Assembly: GCF_029982035.1 (NCBI RefSeq)
Contig: NZ_CP104166.1
Span: forward strand, 558,001 to 622,000
DNA: 64,000 nt
Source: Megaera polyxenophila
GTDB lineage: Bacteria; Pseudomonadota; Alphaproteobacteria; Rickettsiales; Rickettsiaceae
Direction of reading: 5' to 3'
Every line of letters begins with the position of its first letter. Position 1 is the first letter of the stretch. Below, piece after piece: positions 35,405 to 43,931 of this stretch. Under the pieces are notes generated by a model. The model did not search any database. It saw only the letters and a program-made list of their open reading frames with translations, and had not been told where the DNA came from. Position numbers and translations under genes: made by a program.

Positions 35405-36225
35405 TGGCTCTAAAGCAATATAATCCGACTACTCCTTCCCAGAGAGAGTTGGTTCAGGTTGATAAAAGCGATTTATGGAAAGGGAAGCCATATAAATCCT
35501 TGACTAAAGGTAAGATAAACACCGGAGGAAGAAATAATACTGGTAGGATCACCTCTTGGCACAGGGGCGGAGGGCATAAAAAGCTCTATAGATTTATTGA
35601 TTTTAAAAGGTCAGTAGAAGGTGAAGCTGTGGTTGAGCGTTTAGAGTACGACCCAAATAGAACTGCTTTTATAGCCTTACTTGGTCATACTGATGGTTCT
35701 AAATCTTATATTTTAGCACCTAATAACTTAAAAGTTGGGGATAAAATAGCCTCAGGACCTGATGCCGATATTAAGGTTGGTAATTGCCTACCTCTTAAGA
35801 ATATTCCTGTGGGAACTATTATTCACAACGTTGAGATGAAACCTGGTAAAGGAGGTCAACTTGCTAGATCTGCTGGTACATCTGTTAGTTTGGCTGGTAA
35901 AGATTCTGGTTATGCGCAAGTGAAATTAGCTTCCGGAGAATTAAGGTTAGTACCTCTTGAATGTAAAGCTACTATTGGTATAGTATCCAATCCAGATCAG
36001 AAAAATATTAATATTGGTAAGGCTGGTAGAAGTAGGTGGCTTGGCAAGAGGCCACACGTAAGAGGGGTAGCGATGAATCCAATTGATCACCCACACGGTG
36101 GTGGTGAAGGTAAAACTTCTGGCGGGCGTCATCCTGTTACTCCTTGGGGTAAACCGACTAAAGGTAAGAAGACTCGTAAGAATAAACTTACCTCTAAATT
36201 CATTTTGAAAAGAAAAACTAAGTAA
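35404..36225 (+). CDS. rplB: 50S ribosomal protein L2
   Basis: Binds 23S rRNA close to the peptidyl transferase centre and is needed for its activity. 273 residues with LTKGKINTGGRNNTGRIT-type N-terminus and RFIDFKR. The catalytic-loop region MNPIDHPHGGGEGKT contains the conserved His. The C-terminus is basic (GKKTRKNKLT). Its stop lies within the first copy of a 16-bp tandem duplication that carries the rpsS ribosome-binding site. Confidence 0.97.
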   Translation: MALKQYNPTTPSQRELVQVDKSDLWKGKPYKSLTKGKINTGGRNNTGRITSWHRGGGHKKLYRFIDFKRSVEGEAVVERLEYDPNRTAFIALLGHTDGSKSYILAPNNLKVGDKIASGPDADIKVGNCLPLKNIPVGTIIHNVEMKPGKGGQLARSAGTSVSLAGKDSGYAQVKLASGELRLVPLECKATIGIVSNPDQKNINIGKAGRSRWLGKRPHVRGVAMNPIDHPHGGGEGKTSGGRHPVTPWGKPTKGKKTRKNKLTSKFILKRKTK

Positions 36226-36251
36226 GGTAATATAAAAGTAAGGTAATATAA
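36220..36251 (+). repeat. 16-bp perfect tandem duplication carrying the rpsS ribosome-binding site
   Basis: Two adjacent identical 16-mers (AAGTAAGGTAATATAA at 36220-36235 and 36236-36251). The first contains the rplB stop codon and the second places AAGG about 11 nt ahead of the rpsS ATG. It is probably a slippage or replication duplication, and it lengthens the rplB-rpsS spacer to 27 nt. Confidence 0.85.
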
Positions 36252-36252
36252 T

Positions 36253-36531
36253 ATGGCGCGCTCAACATGGAAAGGTCCTTTTGTAGATGGCTATTTATTA
36301 AAAAAGATACAAAAAGCAATAGATTCAGGTAAGAAAGATGTTATAAAAACATGGTCTAGAAGATCAACTATCTTACCGTTATTTGTTGGTTTTACTTTTG
36401 CTGTACATAATGGCAACAAGTTTATTCCTGTTTCCGTGAGTGAGGAGATGGTAGGTCATAAATTTGGTGAGTTTGCTCCTACTCGTACCTACTATGGTCA
36501 TGGTGCCGATAAAAAAGTTAAAAGAAAATAG
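36253..36531 (+). CDS. rpsS: 30S ribosomal protein S19
   Basis: Head protein of the 30S subunit that contacts the A-site tRNA with S13. 92 residues: MARSTWKGPFVDGYLLKKI, then TWSRRSTILPLFVGFTFAVH, FIPVSVSEEMVGHKFGEF and the tail ending GHGADKKVKRK. All conserved blocks are present. The spacer ahead of it contains the duplicated 16-mer. Confidence 0.97.
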   Translation: MARSTWKGPFVDGYLLKKIQKAIDSGKKDVIKTWSRRSTILPLFVGFTFAVHNGNKFIPVSVSEEMVGHKFGEFAPTRTYYGHGADKKVKRK

Positions 36532-36543
36532 TATAAGGTAAAA

Positions 36544-36891
36544 ATGGGTGTATTAGTAAAAGCGTCATCAAGAAATCTGAGAACGAGTGCTCAAAAATTG
36601 AATTTAGTAGCTGCGATGATTAGAAAAATGAAAGTGTCCGATGCTTTAGTGCAGCTGGCTTTTTGTCCCAAAAGAATAGCTATTGATGTTAGAAAATGTT
36701 TACAATCAGCCGTTGCTAACGCTGAAAATAATATGGGTCTAGATATTGACAGTTTAGTTGTTAATTCGGCTACCGTTGGAAAGTCATTTGTGATGAAAAG
36801 GGTTAGAACAAGGGCTAGAGGTAGAAGTGCTAGGATTAATAAACCTTTTAGCAATTTGTATATAACAGTTTCTGAGAAAGAGGAGAATTAA
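36544..36891 (+). CDS. rplV: 50S ribosomal protein L22
   Basis: Its beta-hairpin forms part of the exit-tunnel constriction, where macrolide-resistance changes occur. 115 residues with RTSAQKLNLVAAMIR, AVANAENN and the tunnel hairpin around FVMKRVRTRARGRSARINK. No deletion is visible in that hairpin. One nt separates it from rpsC. Confidence 0.96.
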   Translation: MGVLVKASSRNLRTSAQKLNLVAAMIRKMKVSDALVQLAFCPKRIAIDVRKCLQSAVANAENNMGLDIDSLVVNSATVGKSFVMKRVRTRARGRSARINKPFSNLYITVSEKEEN

Positions 36892-36892
36892 T

Positions 36893-37534
36893 ATGGGACA
36901 GAAGGTAAATCCTCATGGTTTTAGAGTAGGGCCTACGCTTAATAAAGAATGGGAATCAGTTTTGTATGCAGAAAAAGACTATGCGGTCAAGCTGCTTGAA
37001 GATATAAAAATCAGAGCTTTGATTGTAAAACGCTATAAAATAGCTCAAGTAAGTAGGGTGATTATTCACAGATCAAGCAGTAACGTAGTTGTAAACATCT
37101 ATGCTAAAAAACCTGGTATTATAATTGGTAAGAGCGGTTCTGATATTGAAAAACTAAAAAAAGACTTGCATATAATAGCAAATTGTGAAGTTTTTATAAA
37201 TATTCATGAAGTGAAAAAGCCTGCTCTTGATTCTGCTATTACTGCTCAGACTATTACTCAGCAATTAGAGAATCGTGTTTCTTTTAGGAAAGCTATGAAG
37301 ACCGCAATGCAAAATACTATGAAGCAAGGGGCAAAAGGAATTAAAGTTGCGTGTTCTGGTCGTCTAGGCGGTGCTGAAATAGCTAGAACTGAATGGTATA
37401 GAGAAGGTAGAGTTCCTCTGCATACACTTCGTGCTGATATAGATTATTCTACATCTGAAGCTCATACTACTTATGGAGTAATTGGTGTGAAGGTGTGGAT
37501 TTATAGGGGCGATTACGCTCAGAATAAGAAATAA
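36893..37534 (+). CDS. rpsC: 30S ribosomal protein S3
   Basis: Forms the mRNA entry helicase with S4 and S5. 213 residues: GQKVNPHGFRVG at the N-terminus, a type II KH domain with KPGIIIGKSGSDIEKL and the C-terminal domain with GRLGGAEIARTEWYREGRVPLHTLRADIDY (only part quoted as landmarks). It ends shortly after VKVWIYRGD, a compact version without the long C-terminal tail of enterobacteria. Confidence 0.96.
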   Translation: MGQKVNPHGFRVGPTLNKEWESVLYAEKDYAVKLLEDIKIRALIVKRYKIAQVSRVIIHRSSSNVVVNIYAKKPGIIIGKSGSDIEKLKKDLHIIANCEVFINIHEVKKPALDSAITAQTITQQLENRVSFRKAMKTAMQNTMKQGAKGIKVACSGRLGGAEIARTEWYREGRVPLHTLRADIDYSTSEAHTTYGVIGVKVWIYRGDYAQNKK

Positions 37535-37567
37535 TTTTGTTTAATTTAATTTAACGGAAGAGATATA

Positions 37568-37978
37568 ATGCTAGCTCCAAAGAAGCAAAAATTTAGAAAA
37601 GCTCATAAAGGGAGGGTGGCTCCGAAAGCAAAAGCTGGAACAATGCTGAATTTTGGCATGTTTGGTCTAAAATCTGTTGAGCAATTAAGAGTTACAGCGC
37701 GTCAAATTGAAGCTGCAAGAAGGGCCGCTGTTAGAGAGATGAAAAGGCAAGGTAGATTCTTTATTAGAATTTTTCCTGATCTTCCTGTTTCTAAAAAACC
37801 AAATGAAGTACGTATGGGTAAAGGTAAAGGTTCACCAGAGTATTTTGCGGTTAGAGTCTCACCCGGTAGAATAATGTTCGAAATTAATGGGGTGGATGAA
37901 GCTGTTGCGCGAAAAGCCTTAGAGCTTGCTGCTTCTAAGTTGCCAGTAAAAACAAAAGTGGTAAAGAGATATGAGTAA
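37568..37978 (+). CDS. rplP: 50S ribosomal protein L16
   Basis: Organises the A-site tRNA elbow on the large subunit. 136 residues starting MLAPKKQKFRKAHKGR, with FGLKSVEQLRVTARQIEAAR, FPDLPVSKKPNEVRMGKGKG and the C-terminal helix of AVARKALELAASKLP. The end overlaps rpmC by 8 nt. Confidence 0.97.
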   Translation: MLAPKKQKFRKAHKGRVAPKAKAGTMLNFGMFGLKSVEQLRVTARQIEAARRAAVREMKRQGRFFIRIFPDLPVSKKPNEVRMGKGKGSPEYFAVRVSPGRIMFEINGVDEAVARKALELAASKLPVKTKVVKRYE

Positions 37979-38186
37979 TTCAGATTATAAAGCAAAAGCT
38001 TTACTTGATCTTGATAATAAAAAATTAGAAGAATCTCTTTCTTTTTTTAAGAAAGAGCTTTTTAACCTTAGGTTTCAAAAGACTCTTGGCGAATTAACTA
38101 ACACCAGTAGATTTGCAAAAGTTAGGAAGAATATAGCAAGAGTTGAAACGGAATTAACAAGAAGAAGAAAGGTTGGAGCGAAATAA
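37971..38186 (+). CDS. rpmC: 50S ribosomal protein L29
   Basis: Small two-helix protein next to L23 at the tunnel exit. 71 residues with LEESLSFFKKELFNLRFQKT and the conserved RFAKVRKNIARVETELTRR. The start at 37971 overlaps rplP, and the stop shares one base with the rpsQ ATG (TAATG). Confidence 0.94.
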   Translation: MSNSDYKAKALLDLDNKKLEESLSFFKKELFNLRFQKTLGELTNTSRFAKVRKNIARVETELTRRRKVGAK

Positions 38187-38416
38187 TGCCAAGAAGGATT
38201 TTACAAGGTACGGTTGAAAGTGCAAAATGTGATAAGACAATATCCGTTAGAGTAGAAAGAAGATTTAGAGATCCTCTTTATCAGAAGACTGTAAAAAGAT
38301 CTACTAAATATGCAGCTCATGACCCTGAAGGTAAGTATAAAGAAGGCGATAAAGTAAGAATTATAGAGTGCAAACCAATATCCAAGACTAAAAGATGGAT
38401 GGTGGTAAGCGAATAA
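38186..38416 (+). CDS. rpsQ: 30S ribosomal protein S17
   Basis: OB-fold primary 16S rRNA-binding protein. 76 residues: RRILQGTVESAKCDKTISV, YQKTVKRSTKYAAHDPEGKYKEGD near the middle and IIECKPISKTKRW near the end. It ends the S10 operon part; a 74-bp gap to rplN could hold a promoter for the spc operon. Confidence 0.96.
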   Translation: MPRRILQGTVESAKCDKTISVRVERRFRDPLYQKTVKRSTKYAAHDPEGKYKEGDKVRIIECKPISKTKRWMVVSE

Positions 38417-38490
38417 ATCTTTGACTTATTGTATTAATTTTTGTATCTTGTGCTGTGTTTAATATTATTTATGTTTTGGAAGTTTAAGTT

Positions 38491-38859
38491 ATGATTCAGA
38501 TGCAAAGCGTCCTTAAGGTCGCGGATAATTCTGGTGCAAAAAAAGTGATGTGTATAAAAGTACTTGGCGGTTCTGATCACATGACCACGGAGTGTTGTAA
38601 TGTTATAGTTGTGTCTATAAAAACTGCTATTCCAGGGGGAAAGGTTAAGAAAGGAGATGTACACAGGGCTCTTATTGTTAGAACTAAAAAAGGTATTAGA
38701 AGATCTGATGGTAGTACTATTCAGTTTGATTCAAACTCTGTGGTATTGGTAAATAAACAGAATGAACCTATTGGAACAAGGGTTTTTGGACCAGTGCCAA
38801 GAGAACTCAGAGGTAAAGGATTTGGAAAAATTGTTTCTCTTGCGGAAGAGGTAATATAA
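38491..38859 (+). CDS. rplN: 50S ribosomal protein L14
   Basis: Forms an intersubunit bridge with 16S rRNA and contacts L19. 122 residues with MIQMQSVLKVADNSGAKKV, the KKGDVHRALIVRTKKGIRR block and IGTRVFGPVPRELR. First gene of the spc operon order, directly followed by rplX without a gap. Confidence 0.97.
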   Translation: MIQMQSVLKVADNSGAKKVMCIKVLGGSDHMTTECCNVIVVSIKTAIPGGKVKKGDVHRALIVRTKKGIRRSDGSTIQFDSNSVVLVNKQNEPIGTRVFGPVPRELRGKGFGKIVSLAEEVI

Positions 38860-39189
38860 ATGATTAAACTTAAAATAAAAAAGGGTGATAAAGTTAAAGT
38901 CATCACGGGAAAAAGTAAAGGTAAAATAGGCGATGTTCTTAAGGTTTTTCCAAAAGAAAATCGAGCTTTAGTTTCTGGAGTTAATTTAGCAAAGGTTCAT
39001 TTGAAGCCTAGTCGTAATAATGAAGGTGGTATTTCTCAGAAAGAATTACTAATTCATATTTCGAATTTAAGCCATATAGATCCAAAGACAGATGAAATCA
39101 CTAAGGTTGGAATAAAGGTTTTGGAAAATGGTAAGAAAGTAAGATTTGCAAAAAAATCTGGTGAGATAATTTCTAAGGAAGGTAAGTGA
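38860..39189 (+). CDS. rplX: 50S ribosomal protein L24
   Basis: Initiator of 50S assembly with a KOW domain. 109 residues: KKGDKVKVITGKSKGKIGDV at the start, VSGVNLAKVHLKPS and ISNLSHIDPKT after it. The TGA overlaps the rplE start codon by one base. Confidence 0.95.
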   Translation: MIKLKIKKGDKVKVITGKSKGKIGDVLKVFPKENRALVSGVNLAKVHLKPSRNNEGGISQKELLIHISNLSHIDPKTDEITKVGIKVLENGKKVRFAKKSGEIISKEGK

Positions 39190-39731
39190 TGTTACTTAGG
39201 TTTAAAGAATTGTATGTAAAAGAAATAGTTAAATCTTTACAAGAAAAATTTAACTATAAAAATATACATCAGATGCCCAAGCTATCAAAGGTAGTAGTTA
39301 ATATGGGAGTCAGTGATGCCGTATCTGATTCGAAGGTCATAAATAGCGCTATAGCTGATCTTACTGCAATTACCGGACAGAAACCTTATGTAACTTATGC
39401 CAAGAAATCAATAGCCAGTTTTAAGCTCCGCGAGGGAATGAAAATAGGCTGCAAAGTCACCTTGAGAAGTGATAGAATGTTTGAGTTCTTAGAAAGGCTG
39501 GTTATTGTTGCTTTACCAAGGGTAAAAGAGTTTAAAGGGTTTTCAGTAAAAAGTTTTGATGGTAAAGGTAATATAACTTTTGGAATAAAAGAACAGATAG
39601 TGTTTCCTGAAATCAATTATGATAAAATTGATAAAATCAGAGGCATGGATATAACCATTGTTACTACAGCGCAAACAGATGAAGAAGCGAAGGTTTTGTT
39701 GTCTGGATTTAGTTTACCATTTTACAATTAA
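39189..39731 (+). CDS. rplE: 50S ribosomal protein L5
   Basis: Binds 5S rRNA and contacts P-site tRNA. 180 residues from ATG 39189; a GTG directly before it is also in frame. Landmarks are KVVVNMGVSDA, TGQKPYVTYAKKSIASFKLR, LPRVKEFKG, and EQIVFPEINYDKIDKIRGMD. The C-terminus AKVLLSGFSLPF is standard. Confidence 0.96.
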   Translation: MLLRFKELYVKEIVKSLQEKFNYKNIHQMPKLSKVVVNMGVSDAVSDSKVINSAIADLTAITGQKPYVTYAKKSIASFKLREGMKIGCKVTLRSDRMFEFLERLVIVALPRVKEFKGFSVKSFDGKGNITFGIKEQIVFPEINYDKIDKIRGMDITIVTTAQTDEEAKVLLSGFSLPFYN

Positions 39732-39750
39732 TTTAGAGATATAAGTTGCT

Positions 39751-40056
39751 ATGGCAAAAATTGGTTCTATAGAGAGAAACAACAAAAGGAAGAGGCTTGC
39801 AAAGTCTTTAGCCTCTAAAAGGGAAAAGTTAAAATTAGAAATTTATTCTAAGGATCTTCCTATCGATGAAAGATTTAACCTAGTATTGAAATTAGCTAAA
39901 CTTCCAAGAAATTCAGCTAAAAACAGGGTTAGAAATAGATGTGCATTAACCGGAAGGCCGAGAGGGTATTATCACAAGGTAGGCTTGTCTAGAAATATGA
40001 TAAGAGAACTAGCAGGGAAAGGAATGTTGCCTGGTGTTGTTAAGGCAAGTTGGTAA
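39751..40056 (+). CDS. rpsN: 30S ribosomal protein S14 (zinc-free long type)
   Basis: Head protein of the 30S subunit. The 101 residues are the long form, without the CxxC pairs of the short zinc form; only one Cys remains in NRCALTGRPRGYYHKVGLSRN. LPRNSAKNRVRNR and the end GMLPGVVKASW are conserved. The zinc-free form is usual for proteobacteria. Confidence 0.96.
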   Translation: MAKIGSIERNNKRKRLAKSLASKREKLKLEIYSKDLPIDERFNLVLKLAKLPRNSAKNRVRNRCALTGRPRGYYHKVGLSRNMIRELAGKGMLPGVVKASW

Positions 40057-40080
40057 AAATATAAATTTAGGAATATTGTT

Positions 40081-40473
40081 ATGTCAATGACCGATAATAT
40101 AGCGGATATGTTAACAAGAATTAGAAACGGACAGAAGAGTAAATTACTTAATGTGGTTCTGCCGGTTTCAAATCTTAAGTGCGCAGTTCTTGAAGTGCTG
40201 AAAGGTGAGGGATATATTGCTGGTTATACTGTTAATTCCGAAGCTAAAGAAATTAATGTCGAGCTTAAATATTCTCGTGCAGGCCGTCCTGCGATATGTG
40301 AAATTCATAAAGTGTCCAAGCCAGGGAAAAGGATATATTCACCGATTTCTAGTCTTAAAGGTTATTTTAATAATATGGGCATACATATTCTCTCTACGTC
40401 AAAAGGAGTGATGTCTGATAGAGAGGCTAAAAAGCAGAATGTTGGTGGTGAAGTAATTTGTAAAGTATTTTAG
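40081..40473 (+). CDS. rpsH: 30S ribosomal protein S8
   Basis: Primary 16S-binding protein that in E. coli represses the spc operon. 130 residues: DNIADMLTRIRNGQ, VLEVLKGEGYI, KPGKRIYSPISS and the C-terminal ILSTSKGVMSDREAKKQNVG with GGEVIC. All conserved. 24 nt after rpsN and 10 nt before rplF. Confidence 0.97.
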   Translation: MSMTDNIADMLTRIRNGQKSKLLNVVLPVSNLKCAVLEVLKGEGYIAGYTVNSEAKEINVELKYSRAGRPAICEIHKVSKPGKRIYSPISSLKGYFNNMGIHILSTSKGVMSDREAKKQNVGGEVICKVF

Positions 40474-40483
40474 AGTATTAAAG

Positions 40484-41017
40484 ATGTCAAGAGTAGGTAA
40501 AGTACCAGTATCACTAACTCATGGTGCTAAAGTAGAAATTTCTGGTTTGAATGTAAAAGTTCATGGCGCTAAGGGTTCTCTAGAAAAAGGTCTTGCAGGC
40601 GATATTACGATCGAGCAAAAGGGAGAAACTGTTGTGGTAAAACCTTTAAATGATACTAATGCAGCAAAAGCTATGTGGGGTACTGCAAGAAGTATTATTA
40701 ATTCGATGGTGAAAGGTGTAACTGTTGGATTTTCTGAAGAGTTAGAAGTTAATGGCGTTGGGTATAGAGCGGCAATTAAAGGTAAATACTTGAATTTAAC
40801 CCTAGGGAAAAGCCATAATACCAAAATTGAAATTCCAGAGGGAATTAAGGTAGAGACTCCAAAACAAAATATTATAACTCTGGAATCCATAAATAAGGAA
40901 AAACTTGGTGAGTTTATTGCAGTGGTAAAAAGACAAAGGCCACCAGAGCCTTATAAAGGTAAAGGAATTAAGCGTAAGGGCGAATACGTACAAAGGAAAG
41001 AAGGTAAAAAAGGTTAA
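40484..41017 (+). CDS. rplF: 50S ribosomal protein L6
   Basis: Supports the sarcin-ricin loop region where elongation factors bind. 177 residues in two similar domains: SRVGKVPVSL and GTARSIINSMVKGVT in the first, EVNGVGYRAAIKG and the conserved C-terminal PEPYKGKGIKRKGE in the second. It ends in a basic tail. Confidence 0.97.
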   Translation: MSRVGKVPVSLTHGAKVEISGLNVKVHGAKGSLEKGLAGDITIEQKGETVVVKPLNDTNAAKAMWGTARSIINSMVKGVTVGFSEELEVNGVGYRAAIKGKYLNLTLGKSHNTKIEIPEGIKVETPKQNIITLESINKEKLGEFIAVVKRQRPPEPYKGKGIKRKGEYVQRKEGKKG

Positions 41018-41030
41018 TTTTAGGTTTTAT

Positions 41031-41387
41031 ATGAGTGCAAAGAGTCATAGTTTTCAAAAAAGAAAAGAGCGGGTAAGGATTAAGCTAAAAAAAGTTAGTA
41101 ATAGAAATAGGCTTTCTGTTTTTAAATCAGGTCAACATATATATGCGCAAATAATCGATGATTTAACAGCAAAAACTCTAGTTTCTGCTTCAACAGTTGA
41201 TAAGGAAATAAGGAAAGCTGGCAAATCAAATTGTAATATTGAGAATGCAATTAAAGTTGGGAAGTTGATAGGAGAAAGAGCAGCTGAAAAAGCTATTAAG
41301 TTGGTAGCTTTTGATAAAGGTGGTCATAAATATCATGGTATTATTAAGGCTCTTGCAGAAGAAGCAAAAAAAAATTTAAACTTTTAA
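41031..41387 (+). CDS. rplR: 50S ribosomal protein L18
   Basis: 5S rRNA-binding protein of the central protuberance. 118 residues with NRLSVFKSGQHIYAQIIDD near residue 27, VGKLIGERAAEKAIK and FDKGGHKYHGIIKALAE. The first Met is used. Neighbours rplF and rpsE are 13 nt away on each side. Confidence 0.96.
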   Translation: MSAKSHSFQKRKERVRIKLKKVSNRNRLSVFKSGQHIYAQIIDDLTAKTLVSASTVDKEIRKAGKSNCNIENAIKVGKLIGERAAEKAIKLVAFDKGGHKYHGIIKALAEEAKKNLNF

Positions 41388-41400
41388 TTAGAGAATATTG

Positions 41401-41928
41401 ATGTCTAAAGATTCTACAAAAAATATGGAAGGTTTAAGCGAGGAACTAGTTCATATCAATAGGGTAACAAAAGTTGTAAAAGGCGGAAGGAATTTTTCTT
41501 TTGCAGCAATTGTAGTGGTTGGAGATGGAAATGGTAGAGTTGGATTTGGCAACGGTAAAGCAAAAGAAGTTACAGAAGCAAGGGCAAAAGCAACAAAAGA
41601 CGCAAGAAATAATTTAGTTTCAGTACCTTTATATAAAGGTAGGACAATTCATCATGACGTGGTAGGGAAGAGTGGGGCTGCCAAAGTGTTACTTAGAAGG
41701 GCTACTCCCGGTACGGGAGTTATTGCCGGTGGCCCAATGAGGTCTATTTTTGGCTGCCTTGGGATTGCTGATATTGTAGCTAAATCGCTTGGGTCTTCTA
41801 ATCCTAACGCTATGATTACAGCTACCTTTGATGCGCTGCGTAACCTTAATGCGCCAAAAGTTATTGCTTCACGGAGGGACAAAAATATTCATGAACTTTC
41901 CGTAAACTTGCTAAAAGAAGAAAAATAA
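41401..41928 (+). CDS. rpsE: 30S ribosomal protein S5
   Basis: Part of the mRNA entry channel and of the decoding accuracy centre. 175 residues from ATG 41401; a TTG directly before it is also in frame. Motifs: RVTKVVKGGRNFSFAAIVVV, GFGNGKAKEVTEARAKA, and LRRATPGTGVIAGGP with VRAVLE-like region replaced by MRSIFGCLGI. Confidence 0.96.
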   Translation: MSKDSTKNMEGLSEELVHINRVTKVVKGGRNFSFAAIVVVGDGNGRVGFGNGKAKEVTEARAKATKDARNNLVSVPLYKGRTIHHDVVGKSGAAKVLLRRATPGTGVIAGGPMRSIFGCLGIADIVAKSLGSSNPNAMITATFDALRNLNAPKVIASRRDKNIHELSVNLLKEEK

Positions 41929-41949
41929 GAAATAAACAGGTATTGTGTT

Positions 41950-42156
41950 ATGGCTGAAAAAAAATCAAATGCAAAATTTTCCCAGATAAAAGTGGTGCAA
42001 GTTGTAAGCCCGATAGGGCGTAGGCCGGATCAAAAACAAACGCTTATAGGCCTTGGTTTGAATAAAATGCACAAGGAAAGAGTTCTTGAGGATACTAATT
42101 CCATAAGGGGAATGATCAATAAAGTAAGGCATCTTGTAAAATTTGAAAATGTGTAA
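41950..42156 (+). CDS. rpmD: 50S ribosomal protein L30
   Basis: Small alpha-beta protein of the large subunit. 68 residues with IKVVQVVSPIGRRPDQKQT, LGLNKMHKERVLEDT and IRGMINKVRHLVKFE. The I-x-x-x-x-S-x-I-G-x-x-x-x-Q pattern is the L30 signature. It lies between rpsE and rplO in normal spc order. Confidence 0.95.
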   Translation: MAEKKSNAKFSQIKVVQVVSPIGRRPDQKQTLIGLGLNKMHKERVLEDTNSIRGMINKVRHLVKFENV

Positions 42157-42176
42157 TTTAGAGTATAAAGGTTAAA

Positions 42177-42626
42177 ATGAGAGTAAATTCATTATTTAAC
42201 GTTCCTGGATCGAGAAAACCAAGAAAGAGAATTGGTAGGGGAAATGGTAGTGGAACTGGTAGAACTGGTGGGCGTGGAGAGAAAGGTCAAAAGTCTCGCT
42301 CTGGTGTTTCTATTAAAACTGAAGGTGGGCAAATGCCGCTTATAAAAAGGTTACCAAAAAGAGGCTTTAATAGTTCTAAGTCGATAAGATATACCCCAAT
42401 TAGTATGGCTGATATCGAATTCTTAATTATCGAAAAAAGGATAGATACTTCAGTTGTCTTCAATAAAACATCACTTGTTAATATTGGTTACATTAAAAGT
42501 GAAAAAACCCCTGTTAAATTGCTTGCTGGAATTGATAAAATGAACTTTAAAATATCTGTGCAGTTAGATGCTTATTCGAAAACTGCTAAAGAGTTAATTG
42601 AAAAAGCTGGTGGTCAGGTACTATAA
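42177..42626 (+). CDS. rplO: 50S ribosomal protein L15
   Basis: Late-assembly protein of the large subunit. 149 residues: a Gly/Lys/Arg-rich N-terminus (KRIGRGNGSGTGRTGGRGEK) that threads into 23S rRNA, then GGQMPLIKRLPKRGF, and a globular part that ends with AKELIEKAGGQV. SecY follows after 15 nt. Confidence 0.96.
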   Translation: MRVNSLFNVPGSRKPRKRIGRGNGSGTGRTGGRGEKGQKSRSGVSIKTEGGQMPLIKRLPKRGFNSSKSIRYTPISMADIEFLIIEKRIDTSVVFNKTSLVNIGYIKSEKTPVKLLAGIDKMNFKISVQLDAYSKTAKELIEKAGGQVL

Positions 42627-42641
42627 CGAGATTGTGGGATA

Positions 42642-43931
42642 ATGCAAAAATCAAAGGGCGAACTTAGCAGTAGGATATTGTTTACACTATCTATATTGCT
42701 TGTGTGTAGAGTAGGTTCTTTCATTCCTATTCCTGGTATTGATTCTGTTGCTCTGGCAAGTTTAGCAGAGCAAAGTCAGGCTGGTATTCTTGGTATGTTT
42801 AATATGCTCTCAGGAGGATCTCTTGGGAGAATGTCTATTTTTGCTTTAGCGATAATGCCTTACATTACTGCTTCTATAATTATTCAGTTAATGACAATTG
42901 CTTATAAACCTCTAGAGAATCTTAAAAAAGAGGGAGAAACTGGGAGAAGGAAGATAAACCAACTCTCACGGTATTTGACGGTTTTATTTGCAGCTTTCCA
43001 GGCTTATGGTGTAGCAATTGGTCTTGAGTCTACTGCGACTCCTTATGGTCCAGTTGTAATCATTCCTTCTTTTATTTTTAAAGTTTCAACTATTACAACT
43101 TTAGTTGTCGGAACTATGTTTCTTATGTGGCTTGGTGAGCAGATTTCATCTCGCGGCATAGGAAATGGTACATCTTTAATAATTTTTGTTGGAATTATTT
43201 CAGGGCTTCCGAGCGCCGTAATAGGAATGTTTGAATTGTCCAGAAAGGGAGTTATGTCACCATTGGCAGTTATTTCTATATGTGCAGGAGTTGTTGCCAT
43301 GATAGCAATTATTGTTTATTTTGAAAGAGCTCAGCGTAAAGTATTAGTACAATATCCAAAAAGACAGGTTGGAAATAAGATTTATGGTGGTGAGGCGACG
43401 CATTTACCTTTAAAATTAAATACTGCGGGTGTAATACCGCCGATTTTTGCAAGTTCTATACTTTTATTTCCTGCTACTGTAGCTGGATTTTCTGGAGAAA
43501 AATCTGAATTTATGGCTAGTTTATCGCACTATCTGGGACATGGAAAAGCTTTATTTATACTGCTTTACGTGTTTTTAATAATGTTCTTTAGTTTTTTTTA
43601 TACTGCCGTTGTGTTTAATTCTGAAGAAACAGCTAATAACTTAAGGAAGCATGGCGCTTATGTAGCAGGCAAAAGACCTGGCAAAAACACTTCGGAATAC
43701 TTTGATTATTTGCTTACTCGATTGACAGTAATTGGTGGTTTATACTTATCTGTAGTTTGTGTTGTGCCTGAATTATTGATGAATAAATATTCTGTAGCCT
43801 TTGCTTTAGGCGGAACAAGTTTCTTAATAGTTGTAAATGTGGTTATTGATACTTTTACTCAAATTCAGACGCACTTGTTTAGTTCCAGATATGAAGGTTT
43901 AGTAAAGAAAATGAAATTGAAAGAGAGATGA
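42642..43931 (+). CDS. secY: Protein translocase subunit SecY
   Basis: Channel subunit of the Sec translocon in the inner membrane. 429 residues with ten predicted membrane segments. Visible family blocks: RVGSFIPIPGID, LSIFALAIMPYITASIIIQL-like TM2 segment (here RMSIFALAIMPYITASIIIQ), FERAQRKVLVQYPKRQVG in the cytoplasmic loop and LPLKLNTAGVIPPIFASS. The stop overlaps the adk start by 4 nt (ATGA). Confidence 0.97.
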   Translation: MQKSKGELSSRILFTLSILLVCRVGSFIPIPGIDSVALASLAEQSQAGILGMFNMLSGGSLGRMSIFALAIMPYITASIIIQLMTIAYKPLENLKKEGETGRRKINQLSRYLTVLFAAFQAYGVAIGLESTATPYGPVVIIPSFIFKVSTITTLVVGTMFLMWLGEQISSRGIGNGTSLIIFVGIISGLPSAVIGMFELSRKGVMSPLAVISICAGVVAMIAIIVYFERAQRKVLVQYPKRQVGNKIYGGEATHLPLKLNTAGVIPPIFASSILLFPATVAGFSGEKSEFMASLSHYLGHGKALFILLYVFLIMFFSFFYTAVVFNSEETANNLRKHGAYVAGKRPGKNTSEYFDYLLTRLTVIGGLYLSVVCVVPELLMNKYSVAFALGGTSFLIVVNVVIDTFTQIQTHLFSSRYEGLVKKMKLKER

